NCBI GenBank assembly: GCA_018398765.1
Contig: JAHBMJ010000257.1
Coordinates: 1-52,454 of the forward strand
Origin: Chromera velia
Taxonomy: Eukaryota > Sar > Chromeraceae
DNA: 52,454 nt
Direction of reading: 5' to 3'
Translations under genes and position numbers: made by a program
Shown: positions 34,601-43,872 of the stretch, in pieces
Layout of the letters: each line of letters begins with the position of its first letter
Position numbering within the stretch: the first letter of the stretch is position 1
The notes under the pieces: generated by a model
Seen by the model: the letters and a program-made list of their open reading frames with translations, nothing else
Databases searched by the model: none
Told to the model about the DNA's origin: nothing

Positions 34601-37251
34601 TTCTCACAGCCGCTGTAGACATGCTTTCCGTCCCGGAGGTGGGGGGGGTGGTCCCCCTCTTGTCTGCCTGGTCCCGGAGCGGGTGTCACAGGGTGTGGGG
34701 GGGATGTCTGGTGATTCCACTGGACAATATGGGGGGGCTGGGGGGGTGCAATGCGCTGCTGTAGCTCTCGCGATGTGTGGAGGGAGGAGGAGGGATGGGA
34801 TAGAGGCATGGGTGCACTACCATTTCCAGTCCCCCCATTCATTCCGTTCGACCCGACAGGTACAGGCACCGCTGCCGGATGGGGAGGAAGGAGCAGATGG
34901 AGGTCCCGCTCTCGCTGCGACTGTCCGTGAAGAACACGCATTAAGTTGGCCGGAGGAGACGGAGAGGGAGAGGGGGAGGACGCTGAGGCACTGGAGTCAT
35001 TTAAGTTCTCTCTCTCCCTCTGCAGTGGACTGGGGGTTGGTGAGTCGAGAGAACAGGCTTCCACTAGAGACAAGGGCTGCTTTTGAACTTTATTCGGGGG
35101 TCTCGTCAGTAGCTGTAGCTGCTGCGGCTGTTGCTGCGGCCTTTGACTTGAGGTCGGCATCGGCACAGATGGAGGAAGAGGGCAAGGACCCGTGCCCCCC
35201 GTTGGGTTTTGGAGGGAGGGTCCGAAGGGTGCGGGTGTCCATGACTGAGTGTGAGGGGCAGAGGGCGGAAGAGACGGTGATCCTTCTGGGAGGGGTCGAG
35301 ACGATTCTTTTCCTCCAGAGAAGGAAGGGGGAGACGGAAGATGTTCTTTTCCGATGGGGGGGCCATTTGGTGCTGCTATTGATCCTGAACGACCACCCAG
35401 CAGAACCCCCTCAGGCTCCTTCTGCTTCTCCAATCGGAGCCGGAGGATTTGCACCTCCTCCTCCAGACGTAGGCGGTCCTGCTTGAATTCTTCTAGAGAC
35501 AACTCAGCAGCCTCGGCACGTGCTTGAAGCTCGCGTTGTTTGGTCACACCCTGACTGGCTTGCTCAGTCAAGGCACTCACCTCTTTCCGTGACATCAGCA
35601 GGGCCTTTTTCATGAACTCTGTGCTCGCGTCCCACCCTGACACAGGAGCACCCGGGGGGACCGCTGGAGAGGAGGATAGCTGAAGGGATCGATAGTTAGA
35701 AAAACCGAAGCTCTCCGATTTGCTCTCCTGACCCGACGGTACATCCACCCCCCCCTCCCAGGGGGTGGCAGTGCCTGGGGAAGGTCTCAGTCGGTCCTGC
35801 TTTTGGAGCGGAAAGCTGGTGACCGCCTGTGTGAGGACATCGGATGCCTTCTGCAGGCGTGTGGCGACGCTGAAGAAAAGGGCGTTTTGACTATCGATTT
35901 TCTTTCGGAGGAGTTCGGCGGTGCTTTGCGGGGTCGGGGGCTTGTCTGTGGATCCTTTGCGAGCGGCTTTCTGGAGGAGCTTGAGATCTTCCAAACAACT
36001 TGAGAGCTTTGCCTTCAAGGCCTCTTCTTCGGCACTCAGAACGAGAGGGGGGACATAGGCGGAAGTGGAGAGGGGATCACTCGACGGTGCAGGGGAGACG
36101 GAGTGGGTGTGGGGGGAAGGGGAAGGGGAAGAGAACGGAAGGGCAGCTGTCTTTGGCTCCCCTGCCCATGCGTGTCCTTTTTTGTCACTCAGACTGTCGG
36201 GGCAAGGGGGGGGAGGGGGGACAACCGAAGGAGAAGAAGAAGGGGGAAGGTGAAGTTTCTGGAGGGTCCCGTTGCCTCTGTCGGTGGGGAAGGGAAATGG
36301 AAGGAAATACTCTGGAGACTGGGGGGTAGAGGGACTTGCTTCCCCTTCCCCCTCGTGATCCCACAAGGGCACCTCGGGCTCGAGAGATAGAGCGCCCATG
36401 CTGACAGACGAAGCCTTCTCGTGCTTTTGGTGGTTGTTATTGTTGGGGGCAGAGTGGCGGTGTTGCATGCCGTTTACCCCGACACCCACTCCTCCATTCA
36501 CGGGAGTGTGGGATGGAACGGGAATCGGAGAAGGGACCTGCAGGCGGAGAACGCGAACATTCCTGCCGCAGGTTTCCTTTCCTTTTTCTACAGCAGGGAG
36601 GGAAGAGGTGGAAGGGCGAGAAGAGGAGAAGGAGGGGGCAAAAACGCCTCCTGAAGGCTTTCCGTCTCCTTTCCTGCTCCCCTCTGGTGGGAGGGGATCG
36701 TGCGGGTGAAGGAAGAAATCGTTGGGGGTCAGGGGAAGGGGGTTCTTTGTTTGGAGGAGCGGCGAGGGGTTTCGACCCAGCCTCATTGTGTCAACTGATT
36801 TGGGGGTGTCAGAAGGGGGCGTTGAGCTGCCCGAAGAGGAAGAGGAGGAGGCGCCCGCCCCCCCTGCAATCTTTTGGGGCAGGGCCTCGCTCCTCCCCTC
36901 CCCTTCTCCCTGTTTGTCCTGCGGAGTCTGCGACAGATGGTTGTCATCTTGGGACGCGTGCCCAAAGAAAATGTGCGTCTGTCGCTGTTCTGAGGACGCC
37001 ACAGAGCCCCCAGTGGTGGTAGTAGGGGTGCCAGCAAGGTCGTTCTGCTGCTGATTTTGTTTGTTTCGATTGAATAGATCTGCCAGCTGGATCCGGCCAT
37101 CTGCCACTAGGGAAGTGGCAGCCTGCTCATCCAGAAAATCACTGCTTAGGTCTGCGGGGAGAAAGGCATACAGCTCCTGCCCACCCCAAGACGCACAAGA
37201 GTCGTCATGCGCATCTTCTTCTGCCGGAGAGGGAACGTCTGCTTTCTTCAT
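30357..37251 (-). CDS. WDR13-like WD40 protein with a giant disordered N-terminal extension, 3 exons
   Basis: Minus-strand exons 37251-31996, 31587-31048 and 30641-30357 join in phase 0 and give 2026 residues. The C-terminal part, from about 1574, is a WD40 propeller matching WDR13 blade by blade: MLACGTRNGQVTLHRI, a TGH before RLASGSIDSTMKIWRV, then FAIGTKKDKMRLLEV, GLVFTGTRQGAIDVV, LLVSSNDHCLTILSV, FVVSGSEDSRVQVF and a final VLAVAVSDTESLLVS ending in VLWRRGGV. Animal WDR13 is about 485 residues, so roughly 1570 residues are added in front. That extension is Pro/Ser/Gln/Gly-rich with two predicted coiled coils (about 405-485 and 535-615). WDR13 is a nuclear WD protein in animals whose exact role is not settled. 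The start is the first ATG after an in-frame TAG about 18 bases upstream. Introns contain CA repeats. The family call is firm for the C-terminus; the extension is not recognised. Confidence 0.88.
30891..30980 (-). repeat. (CA)n microsatellite in last intron of the WDR13-like gene
   Basis: A CA tract with a few interruptions lies in the intron between the second and third exons. A further CA/GA run (about 31592-31640) directly precedes the TTGCAG acceptor of exon 2 on the minus strand. Confidence 0.85.
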
Positions 37252-37343
37252 GATCGGTGTCGAATAGGACTAGCTGGGAGTACTGCAGCCTCTCTTACTC
37301 TTGTGGTGGTGTGAGGATGCCAAACCGACTCCAGTGACCCCTC

Positions 37344-37434
37344 CTGCAAAGTGAAAGCAGAGAAGGAATAAAGTAAAATAAAAGTTCATTGTGCACTGAG
37401 AAGCAGAATGAAAATGGTGTATTCGGAGACTTAC
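37344..37434 (-). other. Probable 5' UTR intron of the WDR13-like gene
   Basis: On the minus strand a GTAAGT donor at 37434 and a CTTTGCAG acceptor at 37344 bound a 91-base intron that lies about 90 bases upstream of the start codon. Both sites match the consensus seen in this window. If it is spliced, a short signal-peptide-like upstream frame (ATG at 37389) is removed from the mRNA. Confidence 0.55.
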
Positions 37435-38326
37435 CACTTCACGTTCAATTTTCCATACGATAGGTTGACTGCCCTGCTGGATTTTCGAAAGGAATGTTGG
37501 GAGTTTCGTAGTGGTCTGGAGATAGGACGCTCCCGTGATCCTCCCACTGTGATCGAAAAGTGGCAACTTCCCTATGCTGCCCTTTTCTCCTGATACAACA
37601 ACGGCTGCAGAACTGACATACAGAATTCACAGACTTCGGTTCACAGATAGAGAAGACGGAACTTCACAGTGCAAGCCAAATCCCAAGGTTGAGAAAGACC
37701 TGCACGTACGGCAGTGACTGCCACTGACTCTCTCGCGTACACTGCCTGCCGGAAGGCGTACACCTGACCATACCTGACCAACTGAACGGGACAAAGGGGA
37801 GAGAGAGAAGTAAAACGGAGAAAGTTATTTCGTTTCGGCTTCGGGGAATGATCGCGCGGATTCGCGCGGAGAGGCACGCGTACGTATGGCACGCGTACAC
37901 TCAGGCGTGGCTGACGCACTGAAATAAAATCACGTCGACGCACGCAGCCGTGCGAGCACCATGCATGCACCCGCGGCAAAGCGAAACTTAATTGAAATCT
38001 TGTGGGAAAGCTGAATTGTGTGGAAGTGCCCCCCTAGCAATCAATGCCATTTCCGGAATTTAAAGGTCCGCGATCAGTGTTGTGCGGTTTTCCTGTCAGG
38101 AAGTCTCTGCGAGTCTGCAGAACTGAGTCGTCTACTGCGCTCTTCCGGAACAGTGTCGCAGTCTCTCGATCAGATCTTGTGTCGTAGTCTCTCGATCACA
38201 TAGTAGAAAGTCTGTAAGAAAATGCACCTGCTTCTGTGCAACCCTGTGCAAATCTGCAAGGAATTCTCTCTTTTTCTGTTCGAGTTTTCGCCGTTCTCTT
38301 CCGCATCTTTCTGATTTTTTTCAAAG
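37435..38326. promoter_or_regulatory. Divergent upstream region between the WDR13-like and ankyrin genes
   Basis: The two genes face away from each other across this stretch, so it should hold both promoters and 5' UTRs. I see no clear TATA box. A short direct repeat, GTCTCTCGATCA, occurs twice near 38160-38200, and an ACGCGTACG-rich patch lies near 37877-37895. No coding exon is supported here. Confidence 0.5.
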
Positions 38327-39646
38327 ATGGAGAGGGACGCGAAAACTCTTTCTATCGTACAGGAGGAGCTCGAGACCCTTGCTGGGGGTCTTCTCGAAGT
38401 TGTCGAGATGATTCGCGGCGTGGGACAAGTTTTAAAAAGCTGCAACTGGAGTGACGGAGACGACAGTCCGTCCCCCTCTGTCCCTCAACAACCGCAACAG
38501 CTTCGGGGCATGCCTCAGCAGCTGCCGCATCCAGAAGCTTCTGCACTTGCAAAGGTGAAAGAGGCAGTCAATACGATGAGGAATGGGGTTAGGTTGGAGT
38601 TGAACAAGGTGGTGAACTTGTACTACAAAATGGATCTGTCGCCACTGTTTGAGTGCGACATTGCCCACAAGATCCGGTCTTTCCAAGTCGTCACACCTGA
38701 GGCGCTGAATGAAGCCCTTGAGGCGTTCCTGGTGACAGGAGATGAAGCAAAAAGAGATGATTTCATGCTTCTTCTTCGTGTAGGAGCGCAGATAGATGGA
38801 CTGATAGAAGATCAAACAGCCCTTTTGCGGGCAGTCGAATTTGACAATCTTGAGGTGGTGAAGATTCTGGTAGGGGAGGGGGCAGGGCTGCAGGTGGTGG
38901 GGTCTGATGGTTTCTCACCGCTCCACTTCGCGTGCGCTAGTCCTCCGTCGCCTCAAATCGTCCGATTCCTTGTGTCAGAGGGTGCCGATGTGGATGCGAA
39001 GGACAACGACGGGGAAACGCCTCTCCATTGGTTGGCCACGACGGATCAGACGGACCTCATGGAGCTGATTCTCTCAAAGGGTGCGGACATTGACGCCAAG
39101 GATAACAAAGGGGATACAGCTCTCCACCATGCTACCATGGCCGGGGTGAGAGAAGCCGCAGAGTGCCTTCTTGATCATGGTGCCAAAGTCAATGAAGAAA
39201 ACAGCCGGCGCTTCACACCCCTCCTCACCACTATAATTTTGCACAATGACGAGCCGACTGACCACCGAGATGTGGCCCAGCTGCTTATTTCTCGTGGGGC
39301 GAACATCAATCATACATCCCGGAGAGAGGGGTTGGGACTCTTGCACTATGCAGCTGTTCAGGGGTCTGCAGATGTTCTTGAGCTTCTGCTCGAAAACGGA
39401 GCGGATGTGCACGTGACAGACACGCAAGGACGGACTGCTTTGCACCATGTTGCATCAGTTCCGTTTGATGCACTTGAGGATGAGTTAGAGGCGAAGAAAC
39501 TTCGCATTGCCAAGCTTCTCGTTGCCAGGGGCATCAACGTGAATGCTTTGACCAACGACGGTCAGACAGCACGTGCAATCGCATTCAGAAAAAGACCTCC
39601 CCACTCAGCAGTTCGCGCTTACCTTTCTGGATTGCCTTCATTTTAG
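38327..39646 (+). CDS. Ankyrin-repeat protein, intronless
   Basis: A single uninterrupted frame of 439 residues starts at the ATG at 38327 and ends in TAG. Residues 1-40 and 75-100 are probably helical or coiled coil, separated by a Pro/Gln linker (about 47-68). From about 161 to the end there are about eight ankyrin repeats, several with the canonical TPLH/TALH and GADVD/GADID signatures (for example DGETPLHWLA at 228 and GADIDAKDNKGDTALHHA at 252). Two repeats have longer loops (about 300-320 and 377-392). Ankyrin repeats bind other proteins; no catalytic domain or membrane segment is visible, so the partner and role are unknown. It is one of two intronless genes here, in contrast to the 23-exon cullin. 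Confidence 0.93.
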   Translation: MERDAKTLSIVQEELETLAGGLLEVVEMIRGVGQVLKSCNWSDGDDSPSPSVPQQPQQLRGMPQQLPHPEASALAKVKEAVNTMRNGVRLELNKVVNLYYKMDLSPLFECDIAHKIRSFQVVTPEALNEALEAFLVTGDEAKRDDFMLLLRVGAQIDGLIEDQTALLRAVEFDNLEVVKILVGEGAGLQVVGSDGFSPLHFACASPPSPQIVRFLVSEGADVDAKDNDGETPLHWLATTDQTDLMELILSKGADIDAKDNKGDTALHHATMAGVREAAECLLDHGAKVNEENSRRFTPLLTTIILHNDEPTDHRDVAQLLISRGANINHTSRREGLGLLHYAAVQGSADVLELLLENGADVHVTDTQGRTALHHVASVPFDALEDELEAKKLRIAKLLVARGINVNALTNDGQTARAIAFRKRPPHSAVRAYLSGLPSF

Positions 39647-39919
39647 ATGGAGCAGCTAAAAGAGCAATACAAGTTAAAGATTCATGTTGAATACAAATAA
39701 TTAATACAATATGCAGGACACAGTCTAGGACACAGTATTTTTAATTGGTATTGTCTAGGCTATTATATCGTATCAATTCATTTGTTGGTGTTATCCTGGC
39801 TCTGATCCTATAGCTATATCATCTACGGTGTGCATGATGTGTAAACGTTTAAAGTGAAATAAAATTAAAAGTATAAATTGTATAATTTTAAGTATTTAAG
39901 ATTCAGATGAACCAATGGC

Positions 39920-40495
39920 TTGGGGAATGGGCTAGAAGGCAGGAAGACAGCAGGAATAAAGACAGAATCTTCCATCCCCGTGCTGCCTTCACTGATTTTC
40001 AAAGAGAGAACCCTTCCAGACAGAGGCTCTCCATGGATTTTCTATGCTCCTCCTAGCAGAAAGGAAATGACAGTCACGTCTGTCAGACACAGGACACGAT
40101 CTACAGTGATTCTACACATACGCACGCTGTCCCCTTGTCTTCTTAAATCCTCTGCGAACATCCGCCCTCTTCTGAGAGCGATGACGGGTAGTTATGTGCA
40201 GCGGTGGGAGCTAGAGAAGACCTGCTCGGCTTGCTCTGGCAGAAAAGTTTGTGATGAGATCCACTTGCTCACGGAATGTGCGGACACAGAGAGGGAAAGA
40301 CAGAAGCTTGACGAAATCATCAGCAGAATAAAGGAGTGTGCGCCCATTAAGAAACGGGTAAAAATTGCGCAATCGTATACGAGAGGTAAGTGGGGTGCTT
40401 TTTGCCCCCCTAAAGCGGTGCATTTCCGTAAAAAACTTATTATCATAATTGGTAAGGAGTTAGAAGCTGAAACTTTGTATAAGAAGACGTTGTAA
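39920..40495 (+). pseudogene. Remnant of a non-LTR retrotransposon 3' end
   Basis: The open frame has no ATG at its start and ends in TAA at 40495. Its C-terminal half carries a zinc-ribbon-like motif, CSACSGRKVCDEIHLLTEC, with the C-x2-C ... DE-x-H-x5-C spacing seen downstream of the reverse transcriptase in many LINE-type elements. No reverse transcriptase core (such as the YADD box) is present, so only the tail of an element survives. The 3' part is repeated in inverted orientation just downstream (40643-40823). The surroundings are AT-rich and gene-poor. The family is not identified. Confidence 0.6.
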
Positions 40496-40823
40496 CAATA
40501 GAAAAAGAACTATGAAACAGATTTTTTATATCATTTCTAGAAACCTACTACTAGTAGGCTATCATACATTTTTTTATTATTTTTGGGCCATTTTTTAACG
40601 GTTCCTAATAGTAAGAAAAACGGTATAAAACTCATAAAATTTGTATAGCAGCCTATGTTTCTAGAAATGATATAAGAAATCTGTTCCATGGTTCTTTTTC
40701 TATTGTTATAACGTTTCTAGATCTTATACAAAGTTTCAGCTTCTAACTCTTTACCAATTATGAGAACGAGTTTTTTACGGAAAAGCGCCGGTCTCCTATG
40801 CAAAGAGGGGGGCAAAAAGCACC
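40392..40823. repeat. Long inverted repeat, arms about 175 bp, loop about 75 bp
   Basis: The left arm (40392-40568) starts with GGGGTGCTTTTTGCCCCCC and ends near TTTCTAGAAAC and TAGGCT. The right arm (40643-40823) is its reverse complement with scattered substitutions, a changed stretch near 40785-40807 and a 10-base length difference near the loop. The left arm contains the coding end of the retroelement remnant, so the right arm is a second, decayed copy facing it tail to tail. Confidence 0.8.
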
Positions 40824-40993
40824 CTACTCGCCCCCGGTATGCGATGGGTGGCTGCCTCAGCTGGTAGAGGAGTGGGGGAGAATGAAAAGAAAGTCCAAGA
40901 GATGATCGCTCTTATTTCGTTGTTCCAGCCTCTGACGGGCATGAGGGCGGTTGAGGAGTGTATAGCCAAATTGGAGAGAGTTCGTGTTAACAT
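40643..40993 (-). mobile_element. Second decayed copy of the same retroelement 3' end, inverted
   Basis: Read on the minus strand, this copy retains the peptide GAFCPP and the following 3' sequence of the element at 39920-40495, but has stop codons and frame changes. Similarity can be followed from about 40643 to 40835; beyond that towards 40993 it is no longer obvious. Confidence 0.55.
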
Positions 40994-41090
40994 GTGTTAA
41001 TGGATCAATGCGCTAGGTCAACAAACCAACATTGCATGTCATGCCCCATGGTTGGTCAGAGCCTAAGTGGTAGCTCACCAACTTTAACCG

Positions 41091-41112
41091 CCTCAATTCA
41101 ATTCAATTCAGT
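41091..41112. repeat. (ATTCA)n tail-like microsatellite
   Basis: About four ATTCA units follow the sequence AGCCTAAGTGGTAGCTCACC. Short pentamer tails of this sort are common at the 3' ends of LINE and SINE elements, so this may mark another element end. No element body is recognisable upstream. Confidence 0.5.
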
Positions 41113-41758
41113 TTGACTTCTAGAATATATATATAAGAAGATACCAGGGAACTTAAAGATAACTGTAGGAAGACAAGTGATAAGATAGCTAGTAAGATAG
41201 TTAGTTACTAAATTAGTTAGTGAGAGGACACGGCTAAGGTAGGCTAAGGAGTCATGACGCAAAACCTCAGTTGGAGTACTAGGCTCCTAGATCATAGGGC
41301 CGTACATATATGTATGTTTGGTTAGATAGTTTTTACTAAAATTAATGAGCTAAAGAATGAATAAAAAGTTATTCACAGGATTACAGGATTACATTATGTT
41401 CAGGGCCGAAGCCCTAGACCTGTATGCCCTTTATCTGACGTTTGCCTTGCACCATACATTCATGCACATTACTTCACATCATGCACGCATACATGCAACA
41501 AGTACCAACAACACATCCTATCACGACATATGCATTTCTTGCCTTGCACTTTAAAACCATTCTAACTGCCGACAAACATGGATACATTTGAATTACAGTC
41601 CCGGGATAAGATCGATTAGATCATGTTTGATTTTCTCTGACGAAGTGCGAGTGAAAGACAGAGTGACAAAGGGCAGGGGTGGAGCGGTAGCATGCATCCT
41701 CCATTACTTTTGCAACTTTATGCCTACGTACAGAGCCTATCTTTTTTGCTCTTTTCAT

Positions 41759-42741
41759 TTAATAAAGCATACCGATCAGATCTTCTACCTTGGAACGTGG
41801 CTCTCTGTTTCCTTTCTTCTTTTCTTCTTTGTCGTGGACTTCTGCGAGCCGTTCAGCAGTCACATCTTGAAAAGCATGCTTAAGTTTCTCTTTGCATCTC
41901 CCCCACACTCTTCGTCTCATCAAGATTCTTTTTATAAGTATGTTCACATAGTAGTCTGCTTTGTTGACCAAGAAAGTGAACAGGGCTATTTTATCAATTT
42001 TTCCATCCCCTTCTGACTTTCTTACATGCTTTGCTCTCTTGTCTCTCTCGTCTGTCTAACCTTATACCAGATAGCCAATGCATTCCTCCTTTTCCCATTC
42101 ATATATTGAGCGACATTCTATAAGGACATGGACTTCATCTTTGAGGACTGAAAGGTTAAGCAAGTCGAAACAGAATGGACATATTTGTTTCTTAAGTGGC
42201 ACTCTGTGTTCACCTTTCTGCGGCACTCTTCCTTTTGTAACAGCAAAGCTTCTTTGTCTAAGTCTGAATGCAGCTGCTCTCCTTTTATATACTACTAACC
42301 AGGGCACCAGCTTAGTGTAGCAAGAGGAGGCTTTTCCAATTTCTTCTTCTCTGATGCACGCATGGAGTACACCGCTGTTTCTTTCTGCATTTTCTTCTTT
42401 CTCAAGGAAAGACCATAAATGAAGGCGATTTCCATTCTAACCCAAAAACCCCGTGCCAACCCGAAACCTCCTCGAACTGATCGAGTCAGTCTCACTTGCT
42501 CTTCTCTTTTTCTTTTCTTGATTGTTTGTTCTACCTGCCTCTTGAACACTTTCTTCTTTCTCTTTTCCATCTCATCTACATTTCTTTCTCTCAATAATCT
42601 AACTATTCTGTCTTTTGTTTCAAAAGAAGGCTGTTGGCCTGCCTGTGCTGGTGCTCTTCTTATCTCGAACAGGTATTCATCTCTATTATACAGCGCTCTT
42701 GCACTCTCCTCTAAGTGGGGAAATAACTCATACGGATGCAT
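41759..42741 (-). pseudogene. Decayed non-LTR retrotransposon C-terminal region
   Basis: Read from 42741 downward on the minus strand, a frame beginning MHPYELFPHLEESARAL is Lys/Arg-rich and runs to about 42295. Coding sense then continues in another frame through KKQICPFCFDL and KDEVHVLIECRSIYEWEKE, the zinc-ribbon-like C-x2-C ... H-x5-C motif that follows reverse transcriptase in LINE-type elements. Two stop codons at about 42057-42064 interrupt that frame, after which it is open again to 41759 (IDKIALFTFLVNKADYY...). So there is one frameshift and two stops. The sequence differs from the copy at 39920 and probably comes from another family. Confidence 0.55.
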
Positions 42742-43872
42742 TTCCTTTCCCTTCAGTCTGTTGTCTACTTCTCTTTAAAGTGCATCGATCAACGCATGGA
42801 AGACAGGGGATTCTCTTTTCTTTTTTAGAACAGTCATCGTCACTGTGGCCCCCCATGTCAGCGTCCGATCAGCTACCTCCAGCTCAATTGGAAGAAGACC
42901 ACCGTAAGGCACTGCCAGACATCACCACCGCAAGGCAGACATCGAACAGGTGGGCCGGATGCAAGAACAATATAGTAATCGAATAACATTACAAACGAAC
43001 CTAAGGATCGACAAAGAGATTGAATGCAAACGTAGCGGTGTCTGACGTACCAGATTGAGAGGAGGGCATTACAATCATTACGATAAGACAATTTCAATTG
43101 AGCCATCTAGGCCAATGTTGGCCCAATGAGCTGGCGCAAGATATTGTTTTGATCCCCGACCAAGTTATCATTGGTTAAGAATCAGAAACGGACCGTAAGG
43201 AGCCATTTTCTAATATAAATTAAGATCAGAACTATTGTTGATGTGCATGCATATGTTGTTTAAACAAATAAATGTTTTAGCAAATAGTATGTTTATTATC
43301 AGACGAAGGGGGAGAGATGGGGGGATTCACTGATTCAGCATTGCACTCATCCTTATGGACGACTGAACCGTAAAAGACTGATTGATCAAATAGAACTTAG
43401 CGTGTGGCAATGTAGCCAGGGGTGTTGTTTTGTTGTGTAGACGGATGGAAAGTTAAGAGTGAGGCAGATCGATGTGCTAGGAACTGATTTTAAATGCAGT
43501 TTCCCCCTGTTTAATGTTCTTAAAGTATTGTTTATAGTATGTGCTGCTTAGAGAGGTGTTGTCACTGTTGTTTTAGTAGTGTTTAGGATGGTGTTTACAT
43601 GGTTGTTTGTAAGTTGTTCAGATGTTTTTCAGTTTTGAATTAAATAAATGTAACGTTTTATTCAGCTCTATAGTTAGCTCTATAGATACAACTAGCTTAT
43701 TGATAGTTAAAGATGAGCAAAAATGTGTTAGTAGACTTTTGAATGCATATTTAGGGGGGTTTGCACATGCATTAAATAAGAAAAAATGGGGACTATTATG
43801 GGGTTAACAATACAAAAAGAAAGAGTCCGGTCTAGATTTCAATTCAATTTACCAAGTCGATCTGTTTGGCTA
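42742..43872. other. AT-rich intergenic stretch
   Basis: I see no gene in this stretch. A 61-codon frame on the plus strand (43622-43807) is AT-rich with no recognisable domain and is probably chance. Confidence 0.6.

Noticed and set aside
43622-43807. A 61-codon ATG frame in AT-rich DNA
   Set aside because: No domain, no splice context, and composition matches the surrounding non-coding DNA.
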